DNA of 64,000 nucleotides from Erodium maritimum (lineage: Eukaryota > Streptophyta > Magnoliopsida > Geraniales > Geraniaceae). Location: contig OY997591.1 of assembly GCA_963921825.1 (NCBI GenBank), positions 18,533,515-18,597,514 on the forward strand, in the 5' to 3' direction. Under the pieces are notes generated by a model. The model searched no databases. It saw nothing but the letters and a program-made list of their open reading frames with translations, and was not told the DNA's origin. Both the position numbers and the translations under genes were made by a program. Numbering within the stretch: the stretch's first letter is position 1; every line of letters begins with the position of its first letter. Shown here one piece after another: positions 46,201 through 56,757 of this stretch.

Positions 46201-49200
46201 ACATTCACTTCTTCTTAAGCTATTGTCTCAATATATATCGCATATTAACATTGCATTCTAATTGTCCTTCACTTCATTAGGATCTCTGACAATGACTTTC
46301 ACTTCACTTCGTGCTGAATCTTTGAGAGCTTCTGGTCTTGCGGCTCATAATAAGGATTTGAAGCTTGCCAACAACGAGTTTCACTCAGAAAATCATGCTA
46401 CCGGAAGTAATGGGTTGCCATGTTTAAGGGGTTCAGCAGCAGTTGGAACGGAAGTGATTCAGGAACATGGCAAGGGGAGTTACAATGAGAATGGGAAGGG
46501 ATTTAGTAGTGAAGGTAAGAGCAGGATTGCTAGCTCAGCTGTGAGGAAACTTTTTATTGATGAAGAGGACAAAGAATTTCCTGACAATTGTAACATTGCT
46601 GATGAAGGAGAAGAGTTTATTCACCGGCCTGCTTGGAATGGTGATATGTCAGGGCTAAGCTATGTTGATTCACAAGAACCTGAAGATTTTTCACAGATAA
46701 AAGCACTTGATTTTGTGGATAAGTTTGTCAAAGCTAGTACTTCTGAGTTTGATCAAGACGTTGACCTTGGAAAGTCTGCAAGGGGAAACTTAAAATCCCT
46801 TTCAAGTGCAAAAGGTCCACAAAGTTTGGCCAAGTTAGCCAAAGAGAAACTGAAAGTCAGAGAAAAAGGGGTGTTTGACTGGGATGATAATTGTGAGGAC
46901 GAAGGAGGAGGAGACGTGTTCTGCAGAAAAAAGGAAAACTTCTATGGTAGTAGAAGCCATAGAAAATCTTTTTTAAGTACTCAGAAGCCCAAGAGTAGCA
47001 CAGTAAATAAGCAAAGAGATCGTTTGGTTCATTCTGATTCAAGATTGATGATGCATGGTGCAAATGAAACTAAGAAGGGAGCACAAATAGCACAACTGAA
47101 TATTAAAAGGGATCTTGCCAATGAGTTTGATGAGCATTTAAGTGTAAATGATTTGGAAGGGCAGTTGAAAACTGTTGTTACTGATACTAATGTGCCAGAA
47201 ATCCCAAACATAGGTTTTGATACTCAAATGGCTGCTGAAGCCATGGAGGCCTTGTGTCACGGAGAGGATCTTGCTAATGGTGCATGCCAAGGTACTGAAA
47301 ACAATTTGAAGGTTTCCCCTGATGGTGACTGTAGAGGAAATATTGAAAATAGTGTTTGTTTAAAGCAGCTCTCTTCCAGAACAAGGGGACGCCCTTCTAA
47401 CATAGGGGTGGCTACAAGGCAATCAAAGAAGAGGATTGGTGCTGAATTGTGTGAAGAGGCTTTAATTTCATCTGAGAAATGTTCTAAGAATATCAGGAAG
47501 CAGGCTGATATAGTCCGGGTGACAAAAAGATCAGTGCAGGCTCAGTCAAATAGGAGAGGGAACTTGAAGAAAGTTTCATCCAAGGATAGTGAGCTACGAA
47601 ATTCAAGGGTTTTGGAAAGAAGCTGCAGTGGTGATGGTGGTGTTGATGGTTCTGTATTGCCAGGTGGAGTTGGCTTGATTAAAAAGCGGGGTTTACGAGG
47701 GAAAGACATTATAATGCCTGTTGCCAAGCGAACCAGGCATTCCTTGGTTAGGGATCTGAGTATATCCAGTAGTTCCGGGGAAGAAAAGGATTTGTCCAAG
47801 ATTGAGGCCTATAAACAAAAATATTTGAACTTGTCAAAAGCTAAACAAAAATATTCACTGTCAGGAGCCAATCAGTCTGGAGAATGTGAAAATGTCAGAC
47901 CAACTGAGCATGAGCAATCAGATCCAAAGTTGTCTATTTTGGCAAATGGTATTAGCTTAGTTGCATTGAGCTATCCTAAAAGAAGGAGATCTCGTCGGAG
48001 CATTACAGGGCAGGGAGACACTGGACGATCTATCAATGGGTGGACAAAATCTGATTGCAATAGTAGGTTTTCTATAGATTTTGGTACCAAGAGGAAAACT
48101 CGATCATCTTCATATCCAAACATGTCCATAGATCAGAGTTTGGTTGATACTATGGCAGTTAAGAAAGTTGATGCTTATACCCTGACACCTCAAGGAAATA
48201 CAGAAGCAACTACCAGGTTATACGAATCTCCAGGAGAGAAATATGGGCCACCTATCTCAGCATCTATGACACCGACTAGTTGTAAGACACCAGTGCATGA
48301 CGCATCTCCTGTTTGTATGGGTAATGAATACTATACGCAGTTGTGTAAAAAAACTCCATCAAGATCATGTCTTACAAGAGAAATTAGAAGTTTAAGTTCC
48401 ATAGGCTCTGAATGCACACCTGTATTGAAAGATTTAAGGAAGAGGAGGGACATGGCTGATGTTAGAATCTTATATAGTCATCACTTGGATGATGATATCA
48501 TTAAGCAGCAGAAAAAGGTAATATTTTCTCATCAGTGTAATATTTTTTTGAATAAAACAGGTTTTAAATCGTCTCTTCTATCTTCATCTTGTCTTAGTTA
48601 GATACTGGCTCGATTTGGAGTTTCCTTAGCATCTTCAGTTTCAGACGCAACTCACTTCATAGCAGATAAGTTTGTTCGTACAAGGAATATGTTGGAAGCT
48701 ATTGCTTCTGGCAAACCAGTGGTAACACATTTATGGATTGAGAGTTGTGGACAAGCCAACTGTTTCATTGATGAAAAAAGTTACATACTAAGAGACGCCA
48801 AAAAGGAAAAAGAGTTTGGGTTTAGCATGCCAGTTTCATTGGCACGTGCAAACCAGTGCCCACTTCTACAGGTAAAACTGCCATGCATATTGCTTTTAGG
48901 ATATTCATTTCCTTTGTTCCTTTATGCCCATTCACATCTTTGCAGGGTCGAAGAGTATTCATCACCCCAAATACAAAACCTGGTAAAGAAATAATCTCGA
49001 ATCTGGTTAGGGCAGTTAACGGCCAGGTATGCACACTCTCCCACACCTTTCTCTTGAACTCTTAATATTAAGATTTTGAAAACCCTCATTTGTTTGGATA
49101 CTCGTTAGGCCATGGAGAGAATTGGCAGAACTATTTTGAAGGATGATAAAGTTCAGGATGGTCTGTTGATTCTATCTTGTGAAGAAGACGCAGCCCTCTG

Positions 49201-50567
49201 TGTGCCTTTCCTTGAAAAAGGTTGATAATGCTTCCCTTAATATCTTGTTTGTTATCCAGGCAAGGCTGCAATTATAACTCAACAATAATACCTTATATGC
49301 ATTGTAGGGGTGGCAGTTTATAGCTCAGAGTTGCTGCTAAATGGTATAGTTACGCAGAAGCTTGACTATGAAAGGTTAGTTCTTCTACATAACACCGTTG
49401 TATGAAAATCTTAATCCTAAACTATCATGATTTTCAGAATAAATTGCTAGTAAAAGCTACTGTCATGAGTCCAATAGATTCACTAATGACATTATTAGTT
49501 TCATATTAGGATTATTATTTACTTGTAGTGATTATGGGTAGTTATTTATTAGTTATAGGCTTAACTACCTTTAGTACCCCTATGTATTGGTAACACACCT
49601 TTAGTACCCCCTATGTATTGGTAATGCACTGGACAAAATTTTGGTCAAGTTTACGCCATTTTGATGATATGTGACCAATTCATAAGGGGTACTAAACATG
49701 TGTTACCTATACATAAGGGGTATTAAATGATCTGTGATCAATTCATAAGGGGTACAAAAGGTGTGTTACCTAAACGTAAGGACTCTTATTGAACGTTATA
49801 AAACTTTGGGGTACTAAAGGTGTGTTACCAATCAAAAGGGGTATAAAAGGTAATTAACCCTTAGTTATAATAGTTACTTAGTTTTTGTCATCAGGAATAG
49901 TTATTTATCAGTTATTTAGGTGTTGTGATCATGGAAAGCTACATGATCTTTGTGTTTGTTTGGAAGTTCAGCCTATTTATAAGCTGGTCATTTGATGAAG
50001 AGAACATCAAGAATTATAAACAAAAACCAAAGACGAAAAGTTTCTATCGAGATCATGCGTTCTCTCTAACGAATGCTACAACGCCTATCCCATAACTCGA
50101 TCCAAGTTCGGGACTACAACAGATACCCATTTGTGTTGTGTTCTGTTAGAAGTTGAGTATGTGATTTATGGAATGACAACACGTCATATGATGGAAATTT
50201 CACCTGTTTAACTTGCAGAGGAAAAAAATATGTCACAGCAACAATATCAAGTTTAACATATAATGCATAGAAATGTTATATTTCGTGAACACGTGGGTTG
50301 AGCTGTGGTGCTGCACAAGCTGTTTAATTGACTTGTGAAATGTCTTTTAGTATGAACACAACACAATAATTAAGCGTGTTGGGGTGTTTACTCTTAATAC
50401 AACACTTTCGTTGAAGAAGGTTGCCTTGTGGGGCTAAGCTAACAATCGCATTCTGCAATGGCAGGCATAGGCTCTTTGCAGACCATGTGAAGAAAACTCG
50501 ATCAACAATCTGGATGAGAAAGGATGGCAATGCATTTAGACCTGTGGGGAATCAAAAACGTAAATAA
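43281..50567 (+). CDS. Tandem-BRCT, TQ-rich nuclear protein (MDC1/PTIP-like)
   Basis: A probable DNA-damage-response mediator. Eight exons: 43281-43425, 44379-44825, 46281-48517, 48602-48871, 48946-49026, 49109-49220, 49308-49374, 50465-50567. All introns are GT-AG in consistent phase, giving 1153 aa. The N-terminal 200 residues repeat NVDFADTQ and carry eight TQ sites (DTQLL, DTQVL, DTQF, ETQL, KTQP, ETQD, DTQLLEEF and, near residue 320, DTQMAAEAM), an ATM/ATR-type SQ/TQ cluster. The long middle is low-complexity and basic, with an AT-hook-like TRGRPSN and several KKR/KRRR patches suggesting nuclear import. BRCT1 (about 925-1010) has VSDATHFIAD and VTHLWIESC with the structural Trp; BRCT2 (about 1033-1130) starts GRRVFITP. 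By family knowledge tandem BRCTs bind phosphopeptides. Relatives are annotated BRCT-domain DNA-repair proteins. MITEs lie in introns 1 and 7. Confidence 0.9.
43495..43984 (+). mobile_element. Mutator-type MITE, copy 2, in intron 1 of the BRCT gene
   Basis: 490 bp, GGGGTTACTCCATG...CATGGAGTAAACCC, with exact 9-bp flanks TTTTCTAAA (43486-43494 and 43985-43993). It differs from copy 1 at 30739-31227 at only about a dozen positions by eye. It starts 69 bp after the exon 1 donor. Confidence 0.95.
44826..46280 (+). other. Intron 2 of the BRCT gene
   Basis: 1455-bp intron, AT-rich. It contains a single Stowaway-like end, TACTTTCTCCATCCGAATTT near 45169, followed by AAGTGTC, without an obvious partner end. 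No coding sequence. Confidence 0.7.
49558..49860 (+). mobile_element. Mutator-type MITE in intron 7 of the BRCT gene
   Basis: 303 bp with inverted ends GGCTTAACTACCTTTAGTAC and the reverse complement of GGGTTAATTACCTTTTATAC. Exact 9-bp flanks TTAGTTATA (49549-49557 and 49861-49869). The arms contain repeated ACCTTTAGTACCCC and TATGTATTGGTAAC. Similar in design to the element at 17291-17604. Confidence 0.92.
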
Positions 50568-52719
50568 TCATTTTCTCCATTCAACAATGGATGTTGGTTG
50601 TGCAGTGCTTGTGTATATATATTTTTGTCCAATTTGTGTTTTTGGTGTCCAGTGCATTGTCTTTGCATTTTCACATTTTCATTTCACTACCGGCAAAATC
50701 GTAATTTATTTGAACCCACATACGAGATTAATTAATAAATTAGATTGAATTTATGCAAAATGAGTACACTTGTTCCGACCAAACTCCACACAAGTTCGAT
50801 CAAACTCTCGGAATTCCCATAATACTTTATATATATTTATGGATTAATCCAGATGACTATGATGATGAAAAACCCAGACACATGGTGGCATATAGATTTT
50901 TTTATATCTATAAAAGATAGATGAATACTTGTATAGATAAAACCTGACACATGACCAAAATAAAAAATTTACCCTTCAATTGGGAATTGGGAAGAAGGAA
51001 CAAATTCCTTCCGTCCTTAGATGATATTTCTTCATTTAGTGTGCTTATCATAGGCTCCCAGGCCTATGATATAAAGTGATCGGACGAGACATCACACTGT
51101 ATGTCTCGATCGACCAAACAAACACTACTGAGCAAGACATGTCTAGACCCCTATCTAAGGGGCTTGGTCGATTTCCTAAATTGTCAAGACGTATTTTTTC
51201 AACAATCAATTCTTAATCTGGGTCGACCAAACATTCCATTAGATCAAGACTAACAGTGGAACCAATCCAAGGGACTTGATAATAGGTCTTAATCTCAAAA
51301 ACCAATGCATACCACATATTAAAAACAATAAAAAGTCATAACATATTTAAAACAATAAAGAGTCATAATAATCATAATTATAATTCAATCAAATAAAAAG
51401 TCATGATAACAACTAAAGAAAGAAATAACATTCTGATAAAGAAAAGTCGGACATTGTTCATTTCTTCTTTGATAATCTTGAAGCACGTTCCACGCGGAAT
51501 TGGAACGATTCATGTTCAAACTCCTTGTATAATTCGGCTATCAACGCCTCCTATTGTAGTTATTTCTCTCTTTCTCGCCTTTTTGTTCATCTATTCGCTC
51601 AGTAAGGGATGAAGGTTGAGGTAGAATAGGTTCACCGTGAGCATCTTGATCTCTAATACTTTCAGCTGGAGCAAGTTCACTTGAAGAACCCTCATCCTCA
51701 TTGTCAAGAACTATGGTGGGTGGACACTTGTTAGGACACGGGGTGGTGATCTTTATCGGGACATGACCTAATCCTATTTTACGCACCCAATGGCTCTCTA
51801 TCCTGGCGTTATACACGAGTGACTTGTCGATCATTATGCCGTATCTGGCTTTAACAAAAGATTTGATTGGTATAAGGTACTCATTGTCACATGATCACAT
51901 CTTTGAACTAATTATAATCATTAATCATAATCTAAGTTGATAAAAAAACACATTATAATCATTATTTCATTAAGCTTAGGCCCGATCGAGACTAACATAG
52001 GAAAATTTACCCGACTCCATCCTGTGAAGTCTCGATGGACAAAAATATCACATATCTCGATCGAGATCCGATACTACTAGTTATCGAAAATCAATTTATC
52101 TACATTAGTGTTACCTCTAAACCTAACCCTTATAAATGTTTCTATATCGACCATCCAACTCCAACAAGTCTCGATCAGCGGGAATACGAGTAGCAACGTA
52201 CCTCATATAAGAATTGGGGTTGCGTGATGAACTGAAGACGACAACAACGACGATTACAGATGAGATAGAGAGGTCGATCGGTTGATGGATTAAGAGAACT
52301 TAAAGAGTAAAAATTGGGATAAGACGAAGATAAGAGGGTGATGGTGGAAATGAGGGGTGGGAGTGTTTTGAGTAATGGGCAAAATAGAATTTTTATAGGT
52401 TTTGTTCTAAAGAACAAAAAAAATAGAGGATAAGAAATGGAGCTCAAGGTGTAAATAAATGAACGGTTAAAGGTTATTTCACTAATTCACCCTTGTTTAG
52501 ATGTGTAATCCTAAATTGTCATTTAAAACTCATCTATAAAAGCTTGGTGATACATGTTGGCGTCACTTTTCTCCTTGTAATCTAAAATACCATTAAAATC
52601 TCCAAATGATATATACGATTATTCATTATGTAATATAAAAAATAGGATCATGTTCCATGTTCGCCTTCTCTTTATGCAATCCAACTCTTCGTATACATCT
52701 GAATGCTACCTATTCAAAA
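50568..52719. other. Intergenic, no gene recognised
   Basis: AT-rich sequence after the BRCT gene. A 97-codon minus-strand frame at 51834-51541 (MIDKSLVYNARIESHW..., with NEDEGSSSEL) has no recognisable domain and could be a transposon relic or chance. Several TCTCGATCGA-type motifs recur (51110, 52040, 52070) without forming an array. Confidence 0.5.
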
Positions 52720-54311
52720 TGGACCTCTCTCTAAAATCCTTTGCTCTTCCTTCTCTCTAGCTTTCCCCTTCTAATCCGTCTTCTCTGGCGGTGGTGACGG
52801 TGGCTTCGGCCACCAAAGCCATCGCCGGACCTTCTTCTTCTCTACCCTGTTTTCCTCCGCTTCCTTTCTTTGCTTCCCTCCTCTTCCCGCTCCTTCCTTT
52901 GCTCACCCTCACCCGACAGATCTGAGTTTCTTTCAGATCTAAGCTTTTTGGCTTCGGTTCCTTATAGATCTGACATTCCCTGGTTAGATCTACATCTTCT
53001 GGTGGTCTTAGAGTTGAGGGGTGAGGGTTGGGTTCGACGCTCCTCTCCGTTTCGTCTCAAGCTGGTCAGTTTTGGGGTTTTTGCGGGTTTTTCTGAAGGT
53101 TCGGGTGTGGGTCGCTGCTTCTGGTGCTCAGATCGGCGCGGATCTTCGAAGATTTCAGGCTCCCTCAACTCGCACCTCTCGTCCCCATCGCCTTCAGCCA
53201 GTCCGGTGCTGATCCCTTCTCTTCATTGGGGGTTTTTGAAGTTCTGGGTGTGGGAAGCTTTTCTGGTGATTCAGATCAGCGCGGCCTTCATCGTCCCTCG
53301 GGTGACTTCCTCCCGGTTAGCTCGCCGGCGTTGCTGAGTTCAGCTCCATCTCTTTCAAGATCTGAAGAGGTTTGGGTAGGGTTTCACTGTGCGGGTGTGG
53401 GCTGGCTTCGGGTTCGGGTAGATGGACGGTTCGCGCTTGGGACTCGGGCTTTGAGTTCAAGTTGGGCTCCTGTTCTGGGATGAGGAGAGGTTAGTGGGCC
53501 TTTCGTTCCTTTGGGCCAGCCTTGTGCTTTGTGGGACGGCCTCGTTCTTCCTTCTGGGTCACTGCCGTCTGTTGGCCCAGTTTCTTCAAGCTGCTCCTCT
53601 GTTTCTTCGATCTTTCTTCGAGGTACTCCCAACGTCGCGCTGGTTCGTCGCGGTTTCTGTTGGACGTTGGTGCTGCTTATGTTTGAGGTTTGATCTTCTA
53701 CTCTTCTCTAATCGAATTTTGTCTTTCCTTCCCTTCCCTGTCCTTCTACTTGTTATCTGTGCTGCTCGTTTTCCCTTCCACGGTGTGGATCGGGCTCACC
53801 GACCTTGGTGTTGGCCGCCGGTGAGTTTTCAGGCTTTAAAGCCATCGAAAGCCCTTCAATTTATGTAGATAGGATTAGTGGGTTCCGGTGATTATTCACC
53901 GGAAAGTCTCTGCCATTCCTTGGTGCTGGCCGGAGGCATTATAAAGACATTGGTTTCCGATTCTGGAAACTATGCTTCTTTAAGCTGGGATTGGATTTCC
54001 CACTTTTGATTAGGTTTGAGGGGTGTGGATTTCTCTGTTGTTTGGTGGTTCTGGTTTTTTCTCCCTTGTGCGGGTTGTGGTTTGTTGTTCTTGTTGCCTT
54101 TGTTGTTGTTGTTCCTGTGTGAACGTTTCTTGTTGCTTGTTGAGGTGTTGCTGTGGAATCCTTGTTGTAAGTTTCTTGTTGTACTCTCTGTTGATAGAGA
54201 AGTGTGGTTTGAGGATCCATTCGTGGATTGCTCGGGTGTTGTAACTCGTACTCTGTTCTTCCTTCCAAAGAACGGTTTAAATTTAAATTTGCTTTGCCGA
54301 TCAAAAAAAAT
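52720..54311 (+). mobile_element. LINE-tailed retroposon 1
   Basis: A pyrimidine- and GT-rich transcript-like stretch ends in GGTTTAAATTTAAATTTGC, TTTGCCGATC and then an A8 tail at about 54304-54311, a typical 3' end for plant L1 retrotransposons. The short open frames show no ORF1 or ORF2 motifs. Its tail is related to that of the insertion ending at 56145. The left boundary is a guess and no target duplication was found. Confidence 0.45.
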
Positions 54312-54445
54312 ATTAACCCCTGCCAGTTTTAGTAATAATCACATCAATATGAAATAGAAAAATCACACCGTCAAATTCCATGGTGTGTGTACATCTCTTA
54401 AACACTTCTCTCCTATATTTTTTTCTCGTTTGAAAGTATCCAAGT

Positions 54446-56145
54446 CTCCTCTCTGGTCAAATCTGTTGCTAGTTTGTGAGGGCTCCCGATCGTCCTCTAT
54501 GGATGGTGTTCTTGGAGCTTAGGGTGCTCAGTTGGTGTTGCTGGAGCTTGAAGTGTGATGTTCGTCCTCTTCTTCCGTTTAGTTCATGTTGGTTGTGGTG
54601 GGTTTCTAGATCTCGTCGCCGAAATTTTCAGATATATCCGTTCTCTTTGGTGGAGAGTGGGTCGTCAGAATTCTCCCCTTGGCTCGCCAATTTTGTGATT
54701 CCGTCATTCTTTGTGTTTCCCGTGGATGTGGAGTGTTGTCGTTGTCGTCACTAGAGCCGTGTCGCCTTTTCTCCTCTTGGCTTATCCCGGTTCTCGTCTC
54801 TCATCCGCGGCATCTTCAGATCTGGTCTTCATGGCTCGAATTCTGGTTTTTGCTGCTTCTTCTTCAGGCTTGGTGGTTGTGGTTGTGGTTTTCTCAAGGA
54901 GTTTGGTCCGGTTTAGTTGTTGGCCTCCGGAATTCCCGACTCTGTTGTAATTCTTCTCCCCGCGGTGATGCAGGTGGAGCCTTTTTCGTGTCATCAGAAG
55001 TGTCTAGTCTCAGTTTCGGTCGTGAGACGCGTTTCCTCCCCCTCACGGGTGTTGATCGTTGTGGAACTATTCTAACCGGGTTTGGTGGCCGATTGTTGGC
55101 CTGACATTTCGTTTCAGATCCGATCGTAGGACGCGTATCTTCATCTCCCGAGTGTTGATCGTCGTGGAACTCGGGATTCGTCGTGCTGACGATACTGGTA
55201 TTCTGATTCTTTTGTTTAAGATTTGTATCGGCTCATTGTCCTTTACCGTTATCTGGTTGGTATTCAATTACATCCTCTCACACTCGTGGTTATGACTCTT
55301 CGGTTATAGGTGTTGGTTGTCAATGAGTTATTATGTCTTTGTGCCTTTTAGTTGTTTACCCTCATATTCACATTTTGGGTATAGTTTGTTCGGATGGGTA
55401 CTACCTGTTGGAAAAATGTGGTTAAAATGTGATTTTATTGTTTTAAATGTGATTTATGGTATTAAATTGATTTTATGGTTTTAAATATGATTTATGTAGT
55501 TGGTTGGCCATGACCTCTTAATGAGAGGCTTTTATGGGATTAGCTACCCCATAAAATTACCTTCTTATCCCTATTAGAGAGCCTATAAATATCAACATCC
55601 TAAATCATATTCTACACACTTTAAACACATCACAAATACCAAAAACACTTCACATATCGTTTTTCATTCTTCCTTAGTCCTGGTGATTTCTCTACACGGA
55701 GTTGAGTTCGCTGACGTTAATCGTTGTATCTTGGGAGACCGCTGCCCATACGGGGCAGTCAAATGTCTTAAGGAGACAGGGGTACCTGGACTCGACTAAA
55801 CCCGAATTTCCTAATCCGCAATCAGTAAGCTAGCTGATTCGGTGAAAGTTATTTCTTATTTGTTATTTCAATTTGTTATTTCGTTTATCTGAATTTGTTT
55901 ATCGTCAATATACTAACCTATATTCCCTACACTACCGACCGAAACTGTCTTTGTCGCTTGCGGTGTTGGTCGTCGACGTGTTAGTGTCCATCTCTCAGGT
56001 TGTGTGTCAGTTGATGGTCCTGATAAGATGAGGTGTATACATTCTTAGGTAGTCGATTCGGTTTATATCTGTAACTAGACCATCATGTATTCTTCTTTTA
56101 TCTCATAAGAAGTTTTAATTTAAATTTGTATTACGGATAAAAAAA
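54446..56145 (+). mobile_element. LINE-tailed retroposon 2 with target duplication
   Basis: A poly(A)-ended insertion flanked by exact TATCCAAGT (54437-54445 and 56146-56154). The 3' end reads TTTTAATTTAAATTTG..ACGGATAAAAAAA, related to retroposon 1. Without the solo LTR nested at 55406-55931 it is about 1.17 kb. It lacks any ORF2 motif, so it is a non-autonomous or deleted LINE copy mobilised by target-primed reverse transcription. Confidence 0.7.
55406..55931 (+). mobile_element. Solo LTR (copia-like) nested in retroposon 2
   Basis: 526 bp, TGTTGGAAAAATGTG...TATTCCCTACA, with exact 5-bp flanks CTACC (55401-55405 and 55932-55936). It has a TATA box CCTATAAATA near 55583 and a downstream GGGAGACCGC/GGGGCAG region. 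The TGTTGGA start is common in Ty1/copia LTRs. No internal region remains, so it arose by LTR-LTR recombination. Confidence 0.9.
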
Positions 56146-56154
56146 TATCCAAGT

Positions 56155-56757
56155 GGGTCTCTTTTAGGAAACTAGCTCATGAAAGAACGGATCCCAACCT
56201 TGAGGTAATTCCAAGCTAAAGTACTTCTACGGAATGACAGGTCTTCACTCTTCAGAATTGCCACCCAGAATGACGAACAAGATTTTTTTGTTTTTTTTTT
56301 TGGTTTAGAAAGCACCTACACTTGTAGTTGATGGTGTAAAGAATTAGAGAAAAGATAAACAAGAGGAGCAAGGGGTGTGAGTTTGAAAGAGAAATGAGGT
56401 ATTAATAAATTGAAAGGTAAGTTGGTCATTTTAAAAAATAATTGGGTCATGTACATTACATTAGACCATTTTTCTTTCAAAAATAAACGGAAGGGAGTAA
56501 AATGAAGATTTTCAAATTTTAGGGTATCTGGTTAAGTGTAATTAAGTGAAAAAACGAATATAATTAAATAGAGCTAGATGAAAATTTTCCTGTATATAAT
56601 TCAGCAAAACAGTAAGCAACATTTGAGTCCATCAAATATTTCCTGAGCTCGGGCTGAACTTCCAAGCAGTGACAACAAAAACTACCATGGCACAACCTTG
56701 AACTAATATCACATTTCTATTCCAAAGTCTCCTAATGTATGTACATTGCTGATGGAC
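56155..56757. other. DXS 3' flank
   Basis: AT-rich, non-coding. A Stowaway-like end AACGGAAGGGAGTA is seen near 56487 without a clear partner. The stretch next to 56757 should be the DXS 3'UTR. Confidence 0.5.

Noticed and set aside
46262-48601. 779-codon open frame as a complete protein
   Set aside because: It begins before the exon 3 acceptor (46280/46281) and reads past the donor at 48517/48518 into intron 3; the BRCT coding sequence continues at 48602.
52870-55295. Hydrophobic Cys/Phe/Leu-rich frames as membrane proteins
   Set aside because: They derive from T/G-rich retroposon sequence with a poly(A) tail; overlapping frames give similar composition and none has a family signature.
45169-56500. 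Stowaway MITEs at 45169 and 56487
   Set aside because: Each shows only one end resembling the CTCCCTCCGT terminus; no partner end or TA duplication was found within a plausible distance.
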